From the NCBI GenBank assembly GCA_958348565.1, contig CATVZP010000023.1, positions 1 to 26,254 of the forward strand: 26,254 nt of DNA, written 5' to 3'. A program made the translations under genes and the position numbers. Numbering within the stretch: position 1 is the stretch's first letter; the number at the start of each line of letters is the position of its first letter. Under the pieces are notes generated by a model, which saw only the letters and a list, made by a program, of their open reading frames with translations, ran no database searches and was not told the DNA's origin. The DNA comes from an uncultured Collinsella sp. GTDB taxonomy: Bacteria > Actinomycetota > Coriobacteriia > Coriobacteriales > Coriobacteriaceae. Of this stretch, positions 14,594-22,333 are shown piece after piece.

Positions 14594-15268
14594 ATGCGTA
14601 TTTTGATCGTCGAGGACGAGCGGGCGCTGTGTGATGCAATCGCGCGCAGCTTGCGAAACTTGGCGTACAGCGTCGACTGCTGTCACGACGGACAGGAGGC
14701 GCTCGACCTACTGGACGTTGAGGCCTTCGACCTCGTGGTACTCGACCTCAACCTTCCCCGTATCGACGGCATGACCGTACTCAGGGAACTTAGGAAAACT
14801 GACTGCGAGACTAAGGTACTGATTCTGTCCGCACGTGGCGAAGTATCCGATAAAGTCGCCGGACTCGATGCCGGCGCCAACGATTACCTCACCAAGCCGT
14901 TTCATCTGGACGAGCTTGCGGCAAGGATTCGCAGCCTTACCCTCAGACGCTTTACACAAAGCGACATAGTTTTAACCTGCGGAAAGCTCCGCTTTGACAC
15001 CAAGGCGCGCATCGCTTCCGTGGACAGCGAGGCTTTATCTCTTACGCGCAAGGAAACGGGAATCTTGGAATACCTGATGCTTAATCAGGGGCGACCGGTA
15101 AGTCAAGAGGAGCTTATCGAGCACGTTTGGGATAGCAGCGTGAACAGCTTTAGCAACGCAACCCGCGTTCACATCTCGTCGCTCCGCAAAAAGCTACGCA
15201 GCGCTTTGAGATACGACCCGATTCGCAATCGGATTGGAGAGGGCTACGTTATGGAGGATAGCGAATGA
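14594..15268 (+). CDS. OmpR-family response regulator
   Basis: A 224-aa two-domain regulator. The receiver domain (1-120) has acidic E7/D8, phospho-acceptor D51 (in VVLDLNLP), the S/T position in LSA (78-80) and K101 of TKPF. The winged-helix DNA-binding domain (about 125-222) has LTRKETGILEYLMLN and NAxRVHISSLRKKL, typical of the OmpR/PhoB output domain. AAGGAG lies 6 bases before the ATG at 14594, so this start is preferred to one at 14576. Its stop codon overlaps the start of the histidine kinase gene (ATGA), so the two form a coupled two-component system. It is divergent from the redox operon, which is a plausible target, though this is only suggested by position. Confidence 0.92.
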   Translation: MRILIVEDERALCDAIARSLRNLAYSVDCCHDGQEALDLLDVEAFDLVVLDLNLPRIDGMTVLRELRKTDCETKVLILSARGEVSDKVAGLDAGANDYLTKPFHLDELAARIRSLTLRRFTQSDIVLTCGKLRFDTKARIASVDSEALSLTRKETGILEYLMLNQGRPVSQEELIEHVWDSSVNSFSNATRVHISSLRKKLRSALRYDPIRNRIGEGYVMEDSE

Positions 15269-16416
15269 AAAGGCTTTCGCTGCAATGGCGCATAACGATT
15301 ATGACGGCACTGCTCACGTGTGCAGCATGCGTGCTGACGAACTGCCTGGTCGGCTATACGGGCATGCGCTACATGGATGCTATCGGCAGCGACATCTCGG
15401 CCCTTAGCGCAGCCGGCGTAGATGCACCTCAGGCGTTTGACCCAACGAAGGGGAGCCTCGATGACGAGGTCACGATCGTCGTAAACGACGCACAGGAGTC
15501 TTTTGGCACGACAGCCTGGTACATCACGGCTGGAGTCACACTCCTTGGCGGCGTGCTGGCATACTTTGTGAGCGGCCGTGCACTCAAACCGCTACGGGCT
15601 TTTGCAGCCCAGGTTGAGCGTGTGCAGCCTGACAACCTAAGCGAAATCAGACTCAGTGAAGACGTGCCCACCGAGCTACAACGATGCAGCGCCTCTTTCA
15701 ACGACATGATCGCCCGTCTTGGCGAAGGGTTCTCTGCACAGCGTCAGTTTACCGGCAACGCCGCACACGAGCTGCGCACTCCGCTCGCCCTTATGCAAGC
15801 ACAGATTGAACTATTCATCTCCGAGCACTCCGGTTTGCAACCCGAAACAGCCGAGCTGCTCGACCTGCTACAAGAACAAACCGAACGGATGTCGCGAATG
15901 ACCAAGGTATTGCTCGAGATGAGTGAGCTTCGCAGCGTTCCTTGCGAGGACGATGTTGAACTTGGCCCCTTGTCCGAAGAGGTCCTCACCGACCTTGCGC
16001 CACTTGCCGAAAATAAGGGCATAGCCCTCAATTGTGCTGGAGACGCTTTAGTAACCGGGAGCGACACGCTCCTCTATCGGCTGGTGTTTAACCTGGTCGA
16101 AAATGCCATCCGTTACAGCCGCCCCGACTCGACTGTCAACGTCTCCATCTGCGACAACGACAGCCACGTGTTCCTGCGAGTCGAGGACCAGGGCCCGGGA
16201 ATACCCAAGCAGTACCGAGAGAGCGTCTTCCAGCCGTTCTTTCGTCTAGACAAATCCCGCAGCAGGGCATACGGCGGCGCAGGACTCGGGCTAGCACTCG
16301 TTTGGGAGATTGCAGCGCTTCACGGTGGCACGGTAGAGGTCGAAGCAAGTTCCGAGAACGGGACCACCATGCTCGTAAGCCTTCCAAAACGATCCGCAGC
16401 GTTAACCGAACAGTAA
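15265..16416 (+). CDS. Sensor histidine kinase
   Basis: A 383-aa membrane kinase. One membrane helix at about residues 8-30, a short extracytoplasmic sensor region of about 55 residues, and a second helix at about 85-105 are followed by a HAMP-like linker. The HisKA domain has the phosphorylated H168 in NAAHELRTPLALMQ. The ATPase domain has an N box (NLVENAIRYS, N280), G1 (EDQGPGIP, about 308-314) and G2 (GGAGLGLALV, about 337-346). It overlaps the response regulator by ATGA. The signal sensed is unknown. A terminator hairpin follows the stop codon. Confidence 0.92.
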   Translation: MKRLSLQWRITIMTALLTCAACVLTNCLVGYTGMRYMDAIGSDISALSAAGVDAPQAFDPTKGSLDDEVTIVVNDAQESFGTTAWYITAGVTLLGGVLAYFVSGRALKPLRAFAAQVERVQPDNLSEIRLSEDVPTELQRCSASFNDMIARLGEGFSAQRQFTGNAAHELRTPLALMQAQIELFISEHSGLQPETAELLDLLQEQTERMSRMTKVLLEMSELRSVPCEDDVELGPLSEEVLTDLAPLAENKGIALNCAGDALVTGSDTLLYRLVFNLVENAIRYSRPDSTVNVSICDNDSHVFLRVEDQGPGIPKQYRESVFQPFFRLDKSRSRAYGGAGLGLALVWEIAALHGGTVEVEASSENGTTMLVSLPKRSAALTEQ

Positions 16417-16421
16417 AACGA

Positions 16422-16455
16422 AAGGGGTCCCGCACACGTTTGCGCGGGACCCCTT
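16422..16455 (+). terminator. Terminator of the two-component operon
   Basis: Twelve-base perfect arms AAGGGGTCCCGC (16422-16433) and GCGGGACCCCTT (16444-16455) lie 5 bases after the kinase stop codon. A short pyrimidine run (CTCC) follows. Confidence 0.75.
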
Positions 16456-16490
16456 CTCCGTCAATGCGATTCGCCCAAAAGAGTAGAAGC

Positions 16491-16508
16491 TTACTCCCAC
16501 TCAATAGT
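16491..16508 (-). other. guaA 3'-end fragment, probable att site of an integrated element
   Basis: On the minus strand this reads ACT ATT GAG TGG GAG TAA, i.e. TIEWE-stop, the standard C-terminus of GMP synthase (GuaA). The codons before it do not continue guaA. The guaA 3' end is a known integration target of genomic islands; after integration the displaced end remains as a short direct repeat at the far border. Orientation puts the island to the right. Confidence 0.65.
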
Positions 16509-16520
16509 AAAAAGCTCTCT

Positions 16521-16560
16521 CCAGTTTGTTCCAGTTTGCCGCAGTTTGTTTTGGTTTGTC
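16521..16560. repeat. Four tandem decamers beside the guaA fragment
   Basis: CCAGTTTGTT, CCAGTTTGCC, GCAGTTTGTT and TTGGTTTGTC follow each other exactly, sharing the GTTTG core (the last one diverged). They begin 13 bases from the guaA fragment, as arm-type integrase binding sites would. Confidence 0.65.
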
Positions 16561-16599
16561 TTATTTACACCCAGTCTCAAAAAATGCCGCGAATCCATG

Positions 16600-16663
16600 G
16601 GGTCAAATCTGGGTCACGGATTTTCAGGCCACCTGTAGCAATTTTGCGGGTCACAGTGGGTCA
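16600..16663. repeat. Four GGGTCA repeats in two pairs
   Basis: GGGTCA begins at 16600, 16611, 16648 and 16658. Members of each pair are 10-11 bases apart, one helical turn. The remainder of 16509-16744 shows no gene. Confidence 0.5.
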
Positions 16664-16744
16664 CGGCAAGCTGCGAGCAGTACCGAATAGTCGCACGGGC
16701 ACTATATGTCAAGGGAGGGCAAGGTAGAGAAGCTCTACAAACCC

Positions 16745-16930
16745 TTAAAAGATCCTCCCTTCCTGCATGAACTCGAGGATGTTGGCATGGATGGATGCCG
16801 CCAAAACTTCTGTGCATCCGTTATCCAACAGTTGTCTCTTCTGAAAACTAAGATCAGCCGTTGTAATGACCAAGATTGAAAAACATCTCAAGCGCTTTAA
16901 TACGGTCGGTTTTGGCGAGGAATCCACCAC
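16745..16930 (-). CDS. Short ORF of unknown function downstream of the helicase gene
   Basis: A 61-aa frame from a GTG at 16930, 4 bases past the helicase stop codon. No good ribosome binding site is visible. The sequence (CFSILVITTADLSFQKRQLLDNGCTEVL...) is balanced and protein-like but matches no family I recognise. It could be a small co-operonic gene, the tail of a decayed gene, or chance. Confidence 0.3.
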   Translation of the reverse strand: MVDSSPKPTVLKRLRCFSILVITTADLSFQKRQLLDNGCTEVLAASIHANILEFMQEGRIF

Positions 16931-16934
16931 GAGT

Positions 16935-19475
16935 CTACCCTTGTTCCTTAGCTATGAATGTTTCAACCCTGGTTTCAAGGATCTGACCGGGACGCAGGTC
17001 GTGCTGGTCGATTAGCGTCTCGCATTCCGCCAATCGACCTCTCTCATTAAGCGTTCCATGACTTAGGATCGCAATCAATTGACCAATCGATTTTACAAGT
17101 CCGTTAAGCTTATTAAGCGTAAGCACTAATGCTGATTCCGCACTCGCATTCTTGTATGCCAAATTATTTGGATGAACAGATATTGCAAAACATTTCATTT
17201 TTGGATACTGAGCTCGTAACCACTCTTTTGCGACCTGAAGCTGTCCATGTTCTTGTTTCGTGAGCGGATTATCCGAAAGTTTTTCGTTTTTTGCTTCAAA
17301 GGCAAAAGCAATATCCTCTTCTTCAAAAACCCAGGCAACGTCGGGTCCGTCACCGTTATCGTCGTAACGTTTCGAGCTGGCACCAAGGTATTTCCCCAGC
17401 AGCTCAAGTTTTGATTCGAATTCTTTTGAATCGCATTGCTCCGATAAGGATTTCAAGTCTGAGTCGAATTTCGTCGACACATCGCTGCTTTTTCGAGTTT
17501 GGTACGAAATGAATTCAATTATCTTTCTTGCTTGCAAGCTAACGTCAGAGTCTGAGCTAGAGAACATGGGCTTAGCAAGTGAACGGTTGAGCCCGTTTGC
17601 GCGAGTTTGTAGCTCTCTGGAAGTCTCTACATCGTCATCCGAATAGGCAATTTGAGCTGCCAGGCGGAGGACAAGTCCCTTTACTGAATTGTCTATATTT
17701 TCACTATTCGTAAATTGTTTTAGGAGCTCGACAGCTCGACCACTCCTGCCTTTGCGCCATTCGTTTAGCGCTTTTCTTTCACAGAGAGCAAAATCTTCGA
17801 GCATGCTGTCGTCAACAAATTCAAAATCGTTGACCTTATCTGCCACATAGCTTGACAAATAGGCTGCAAAATCGGGGTCGTCATTGACTCCCTGATCGAT
17901 AACCTCAACGAAGTCTTTTGCTGACTTTACTTCGTTCATAATGCCTTGCCCGCATTCGATTTGGGCTCTTGTTGTAGGGGTCAAGAACACAGTATGGCGG
18001 TTGTCATTAACCCACTCGCAAAGATCGAATCCAATCAAAGCAACGACACAGTAATCACCCGAACCCCTTGTACCTCTGCCCATTGCTTGCTCAATGTTTT
18101 GGGCGATTGAGCGGGCATAGACTTTGCTATGGACTAGGATTTTCGACATCAATTTATGGTGATCGGACATCCCCTTGGGGATGCCTGAGATGACAAGCAT
18201 ACGGCATGCATCGCCTGGCAAGTCAATACCGTTGTATCGATTTGCAAATACAATTGGTGTGTCCAGCTTGCTTACCTTCAGGGCGTTTACAGCCTGAACA
18301 ACCTCGCTTCCTTTTACAGTGGGGATTCCCAATTGTTCCCATTGCTCTGCAGTTGCAAAGCTCGGTTCGAGGACTACGACGCCCTTTTTGTCTTTCGCAA
18401 GGGCAATCATTTTCTCGACGAGCGCGGTTCGAAGCTCTTCTTTTGCCCCAATCTCGAGAACCATCCTCCGCCCTACACCAGCAAGTGTTTTGGGGGAGAT
18501 GACGTTGATGTCATCTTTCTTGCATCCAAACGATCTAACGATTGCACTTTCGTCAGCAAACGTTGCAGACATGTACACTCTTCTAGGTGCTTCTTCGAAT
18601 GTCGGAAACTTCTCCACAAGGGGAAGAATTGGAGTAATTGAGAATCTGTCACGGCTCAGCGTTGCAAGACAGTACTTGAGATCGTCTTTGATGAGATCCC
18701 AGCCAAAGCTTATAGAGTTTGCCGTAAGCGTGCCTTTTTTATTTGACGCTGCGAAATCAGAAATGCTGCGGGCGACCTTCTGTCGATGCTTTTCCCACGC
18801 CCAGAATGGGACCTCCAGCACCTCTTCGCCAGCTGTGCGAGTCCCAGAAACGAAATCGTCGAAAGTTGACACTTTATCGATATCATCAAAGCTTGAGCGA
18901 AAGAGCGTCGCAACTTCTTGATATAAGCTAGGCGCATCCGATGCATTTATCTCCACCGTGAATGCGCTTCGAACCGAGTCAAAGGAAGAGTGCGCATCAT
19001 CTATGATGATTACTGAAACTTCCTCGGCTTCGGGTCCTCCTTCCAAGCCGAAGGAGGACTTGCCGTTAAAGAGGGCTTGATAATGGGCAACGAGAATCGT
19101 TGAGCCATTTCTGAAATCCGCAGTAAGAGATCCCCTTCCGTTATATTCGGAAGCGGGTATTCCAAGTGTCCTTGCTTGTTCGCACACTTGATGGACAAGC
19201 TGTTTGTTGTCGACAAGGTACAATGCTCCACGTTTTAGCTCTCGTGCACTAGAGAGGGCAATCAGCAGGCCTATAAGGGTTTTGCCGCCTCCCGTATTAA
19301 GCTTGATAACGGTGTCTTTCGTTTTTCTGTTAGCAAACCATGCATCAAGTACCTCAGCCTGGCTGCTATGTAAATCATCAAAGGATTGGGGTTTCGGCAG
19401 CCCATCGAAAATCTCATCAGGCTTTATGCGCAGCGTAGGGTTCTGCGATGCTGCCATCTTTTTAAAATCAACCAT
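16935..19475 (-). CDS. Superfamily 2 helicase with C-terminal PD-(D/E)XK-like nuclease
   Basis: An 846-aa DEAD/DEAH-type helicase. Walker A NTGGGKT is at 60-66, motif II IDDAH at 158-162, motif III SAT at 303-305 and motif VI QAMGRGTR at 463-470. After a helical middle part, the region about 690-760 has GPDVAWVFEEEDIAFAFEAKNEK: PD at 711-712 and ExK at 727-729, followed by a QLQVAKEWL helix. This is the PD-(D/E)XK nuclease pattern. Helicase-nuclease fusions of this type are common in phage defence and restriction systems. The ATG at 19475 has AAGGA 7 bases upstream and starts 14 bases after a frameshifted DUF3800/HsdR remnant. Base composition is lower in GC than the flanking chromosome, in keeping with transfer. 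The exact system is not identified. Confidence 0.82.
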   Translation of the reverse strand: MVDFKKMAASQNPTLRIKPDEIFDGLPKPQSFDDLHSSQAEVLDAWFANRKTKDTVIKLNTGGGKTLIGLLIALSSARELKRGALYLVDNKQLVHQVCEQARTLGIPASEYNGRGSLTADFRNGSTILVAHYQALFNGKSSFGLEGGPEAEEVSVIIIDDAHSSFDSVRSAFTVEINASDAPSLYQEVATLFRSSFDDIDKVSTFDDFVSGTRTAGEEVLEVPFWAWEKHRQKVARSISDFAASNKKGTLTANSISFGWDLIKDDLKYCLATLSRDRFSITPILPLVEKFPTFEEAPRRVYMSATFADESAIVRSFGCKKDDINVISPKTLAGVGRRMVLEIGAKEELRTALVEKMIALAKDKKGVVVLEPSFATAEQWEQLGIPTVKGSEVVQAVNALKVSKLDTPIVFANRYNGIDLPGDACRMLVISGIPKGMSDHHKLMSKILVHSKVYARSIAQNIEQAMGRGTRGSGDYCVVALIGFDLCEWVNDNRHTVFLTPTTRAQIECGQGIMNEVKSAKDFVEVIDQGVNDDPDFAAYLSSYVADKVNDFEFVDDSMLEDFALCERKALNEWRKGRSGRAVELLKQFTNSENIDNSVKGLVLRLAAQIAYSDDDVETSRELQTRANGLNRSLAKPMFSSSDSDVSLQARKIIEFISYQTRKSSDVSTKFDSDLKSLSEQCDSKEFESKLELLGKYLGASSKRYDDNGDGPDVAWVFEEEDIAFAFEAKNEKLSDNPLTKQEHGQLQVAKEWLRAQYPKMKCFAISVHPNNLAYKNASAESALVLTLNKLNGLVKSIGQLIAILSHGTLNERGRLAECETLIDQHDLRPGQILETRVETFIAKEQG

Positions 19476-19489
19476 TTGATAGTCCTTAG

Positions 19490-19952
19490 CTATGCTGTTC
19501 GACGTTGCAAATCAGATGTTGCCTGTTTTGACCATTTCATCGCTTCGAAGCTGCAGTTCGATTCTGCCTTGAGGTTTTCAGTTTGTTCCAGGACCTTCTC
19601 AGATACCTCTTCGTCCCGCTCCTGCGGATAACCGTTCTTATAAAGCAGAACGGTAAGGTCCATGTTGAGCTGGTTTTTTAATGTTATCACGCGTTGACCA
19701 GTCAGCGTATTGAGCCTTGTCGTCGACGGGTTCCTTGATAGCCTTGGCGAGAACAAGGTACTTCTCCTCCTCGTAGGGGAAGCCATGCTCGTTGCGCACC
19801 TTCACGAGGATGTCGCAGAAGGCCTTCTCCTCGAATGTAATGCCGAGCTTCTCGAACGACTTCTCGTCTTCGTCCAGCTCCTTCATATTGTAGCGCGCCT
19901 TGCCGCCTCGGTCGCCGCTCTCGTCCACGAATATGCTGAGCTCTCTCGCCAT
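19490..19952 (-). pseudogene. Frameshifted chimera of a DUF3800 N-terminus and a type I restriction HsdR C-terminus
   Basis: The ATG at 19952 (AGGAG 3 bases upstream) opens MARELSIFVDESGD, the active-site start of DUF3800 proteins. After about 20 residues the sequence switches to HsdR C-terminal text: SFEKLGITFEEKAFCDILV, then VDDKAQYADWSTRDNIK. At an A6 run near 19680 the frame shifts; one base fewer would continue as NQLNMDLTVLLYKNGYP...EKVLEQTENLKA to a stop at 19490. Neither family is complete: the DUF3800 body and the HsdR nuclease and motor are missing. It looks like a deletion joining two defence genes, now decaying. It still lies in operon with the helicase gene 14 bases downstream. 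Confidence 0.75.
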
Positions 19953-19998
19953 GGGCTCCTTATCGGGGCAGATAATCAAAACCACCCCTAAAATGAAC

Positions 19999-20805
19999 TG
20001 CACCCCAAAACTTGGACGGCTTAAATAAGAACTACGCCGCAAGGGACTGTCTCCGGAACTCCTCCGGGGTCAGTCCCTTCAGTTTAACCTGGCGCCTCCT
20101 CGTGTTCCAATGGACCACGAAGTCGTCGAGGTCCGCCTTGAAGGACTCGAAGTCCGGCCACGTCCTTCCGCGGAAGAACTCGTCCTTGATGTGGCCGAAC
20201 ACCTGCTCCGTCGCGCCGTTGTCGATGCAGTTGCCCTTCCGGGACATGCTCTGCACCACGCCGGCCTCCTCCAACCGCCTGCACCAACCGGCCTGCTGGT
20301 ACTGCCAGCCCATGTCCGAGTGCAGGACCGGCCTGGAGCCCTTGGGCTTCTTGGACACGAGCTGGTCGAGCAGCTCGTGCTGCTGAGCCATGTTGGGGTG
20401 CAGCGACGTGGACCAGGCGACGATCTCCTTGCTGCCGAAGTCGTAGACCGGCGCGAAGTAGGCCTTGCCCCAGGGCTGCTTGAACTCGGTGACGTCGGTG
20501 CCCATCTTCTGCCAGGGCCCGTCGGCTTCGAAGTCCCTGCCGATGACGTTCTCGAAGGTCTTTCCGACCTTGCCCCTGTAGGAGTTGTACCTGTGGTAGT
20601 CGGTCTCGCGGCGGATCCCGCAGCTGATGCCCATCTCGCGCATCATCTTCAGCGTCGTCTTGCAGGCTATGCGCGCGCCCCGCTCGGCGCGCAGGCACAT
20701 GGCGATCTGCCTGTGGCCGCACCCGTTGGCGGTGCGCGAGAATATCTCGGCGGCGGCCTCCCAGGGCTCGGGCCTGGTGGGAGCCATCGGATGCGACAGC
20801 GCGTA
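19999..20805 (-). mobile_element. Truncated IS3-family insertion sequence
   Basis: The left end near 19994-19999 (TGCACCCCAAAACTTGGAC) resembles IS3-family terminal repeats, and a transposase orfB follows. The other terminus, orfA and the first codons of orfB are missing: the element stops at the border of the second insertion element at about 20806. Confidence 0.7.
20032..20787 (-). CDS. IS3-family transposase orfB, N-terminally truncated
   Basis: A 251-aa integrase-core protein. An HTH_21-like region (NGCGHRQIAMCLRAERG...) is followed by the rve catalytic core, with D98 in GTDVTEF, D158 in HSDMGWQY and E194 in ATEQVFGHIK, the complete DDE triad. Complete relatives have about 30-40 more N-terminal residues and an orfA; both are absent. 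The ATG at 20787 is internal to the original gene. Upstream in-frame codons (YALSHP) also look like the native family sequence before they are cut off at 20805. The protein is therefore probably inactive in transposition, although the catalytic core is intact. Confidence 0.8.
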   Translation of the reverse strand: MAPTRPEPWEAAAEIFSRTANGCGHRQIAMCLRAERGARIACKTTLKMMREMGISCGIRRETDYHRYNSYRGKVGKTFENVIGRDFEADGPWQKMGTDVTEFKQPWGKAYFAPVYDFGSKEIVAWSTSLHPNMAQQHELLDQLVSKKPKGSRPVLHSDMGWQYQQAGWCRRLEEAGVVQSMSRKGNCIDNGATEQVFGHIKDEFFRGRTWPDFESFKADLDDFVVHWNTRRRQVKLKGLTPEEFRRQSLAA

Positions 20806-21912
20806 GTGGATTGGCTACACTGATGTGGACAGTTCCGGGAGGGGCGCAGGAGACGGGAGGGCCGTATATGAGGGACCCCAGGCACCCGAGGCATTTCACC
20901 GACGAGTTCAAGAGGCAGATAGTCGACCTCCACAGCGCCGGAAAGCCCAAGCGCGAGGCCATGGACGAGTACGACCTCGGCAAGAGCACCGTGGAGAGGT
21001 GGATCAAGTCGATAAACGCGACCGGCTCGCCGCGCGCCGCGGACAACCGCACGCCCGAGCAGGACCGGATCCTGGAGCTCGAGCGCGAGGACCGAAGGCT
21101 CCGGATGGAGGTCGACGTACCGCTCCATGCGCTCGCCGCGCCGGCCGGCCCGCCGCGCCGGACCCCGCCGCGCCGGCCGTGGTCGCGGCCCACGCCGCCA
21201 GCGAGGGCCGGTACGGCCCGCGCAAGATAAAGGCGTCGCCCGGGAGGTCGGGCGTCACCGTCAGCCGGCGCCGGGTCTGCCGCATCACGGGGGAGAACGG
21301 CCCGGTCGGCGCATGCGGCGGGAAGAGGTTCAAGGTGCGCCCCGGGGCGGCCGACGAGGCCGACGTGCCCAACGTCGTCGCGCGCGGCTTCGGCGGCAGG
21401 GCGCCGCGCACCCATATATGCAGCGACCCGACCTACGTGCGCGTCGGGGCCTCGTGGAACTGCGTCCGCCTGCTCGTCGACCCCTGCAACAGGGAGATCG
21501 TCGGCCGCTCCGCCGGGCCCGGGAGGGCGCCCGGCCGGTCAAGTCGGCGTTCGCGACGCTCTCCTTCCCCATCCCGGGCATCGAGGTCTTCCACACGGAC
21601 CGCGGCAGCGAGTTCGACAACGCCGGGATCGACCCGATGCTCGAGGCCTTCGGCATTGAGAGGTCGCCGTCGGCCAAGGGCCGCCCCTACGACAACGCCG
21701 TCGACGAGTCGACCAACAGGATACTGAAGGCCGAGCTCGTCCACCGCGAGGCGTTCGGCACGACGCGCGAGCTCCGGGCCAAGCTCTCGGACAACGTGCA
21801 CCGGTACGACAACTTCAGGATCCACTCGACGCCGGGCCACATGTCTCCGGTCGAGTTCAGGGAGGCGGGGCTGTCCCTCCCGGAATCGTCCAAATAGGTG
21901 TTGCCAATCCAC
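20806..21912 (+). mobile_element. Second, degenerate IS3-family element
   Basis: Imperfect terminal inverted repeats: GTGGATTGGCTACAC...TTCCGGGAGG from 20806, and its inverted counterpart ending at 21912 (GTGGATTGGCAACAC...TTCCGGGAGG when reversed). It contains orfA and a broken orfB. No obvious target-site duplication flanks it. Confidence 0.75.
20868..21897 (+). pseudogene. Broken orfA/orfB transposase of the second IS3-family element
   Basis: orfA starts at ATG 20868 (GGGAGG 7 bases upstream) and has the IS3 helix-turn-helix: FTDEFKRQIVDLHSAGK, then GKSTVERWIKSI, ending near RLRMEVDV. Its normal continuation is lost. The orfB core appears in a second frame (VSRRRVCRITGENG..., SDPTYVRVGASWN) and, after a frameshift near 21530, in a third frame (FHTDRGSEFDN, NAVDESTNRILKAELVHREAF, IHSTPGHMSPVEF) to the stop at 21897. 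All three DDE residues can be found, but across frames. Several conserved residues are changed (for example IHSxLGY to IHSTPGH), so this is a decayed gene. Confidence 0.8.
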
Positions 21913-22036
21913 CGACCGCAGTAGCCGCCCGCGCAGGCTCGCGAGGTCCACGCCGCGCGAGATCGAGGACCGGGTCCGCGAGGCGCGCTCGTCACTGCCG
22001 CTCGCCCCGCCCGGGCTGGCGCCGGGCGCGCTATGC
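21913..22036. other. GC-rich junction with terminator hairpin
   Basis: No gene is seen. The left part is very GC-rich with no recognised match. At 22008-22028, CGCCCGG and CCGGGCG arms form a 7-bp hairpin just past the stop codon of the minus-strand membrane protein, a likely terminator of the PadR operon. Confidence 0.45.
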
Positions 22037-22318
22037 TTAGGGAGCGGTGGGCGCCTCCGGGGCAGCAGGGGACTCGGACGCGGTGATGCCGGAGGTGTCG
22101 ACCTCGCCGATTCCGGCGAGCTGCTCGATGAGGGGGAGGCCCGTCGGGTCGTCCACCTCGACACCGCCGAGCACGATGGTGCTGTCGCGCGTGTCGATTT
22201 GGGTTGTGAACACGGCCGGGTCGAAGCCCGAAGCGATAAAGCCAATGCCCGCGAGGACAACACCCGCGGCAACGAGCCCGCCCGCCACGGCGAGGTAGAT
22301 CTTCTTCGCGCTGGTCAT
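22037..22318 (-). CDS. Small single-pass membrane protein, last gene of the PadR operon
   Basis: A 93-aa protein. Short basic start MTSAKK, one hydrophobic helix (about residues 8-28, YLAVAGGLVAAGVVLAGIGFIA), then an acidic exterior part and a proline/alanine-rich tail (ESPAAPEAPTAP). The post-helix motif (FTTQIDTRDSTIVLGGVEVDDP) resembles the N-terminal part of DUF4097-type envelope proteins that commonly accompany PadR and DUF1700 genes, but the beta-rich body is missing, so this may be a short or truncated variant. The ATG at 22318 has AAAGGAG 8 bases upstream. The next gene upstream ends 15 bases away, indicating an operon. Confidence 0.7.
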   Translation of the reverse strand: MTSAKKIYLAVAGGLVAAGVVLAGIGFIASGFDPAVFTTQIDTRDSTIVLGGVEVDDPTGLPLIEQLAGIGEVDTSGITASESPAAPEAPTAP

Positions 22319-22333
22319 GGTACTCACTCCTTT

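Noticed and set aside
16521..16560. CRISPR-like repeat array
   Set aside because: Units are only 10 bases, adjacent with no spacers.
20084..21415. 443-codon minus-strand frame over both insertion elements
   Set aside because: It is a high-GC shadow frame spanning two different elements; no recognisable domain.
21433..22272. 279-codon minus-strand frame
   Set aside because: Arginine/proline/serine-rich GC artefact that overlaps the degenerate transposase and the small membrane protein gene.
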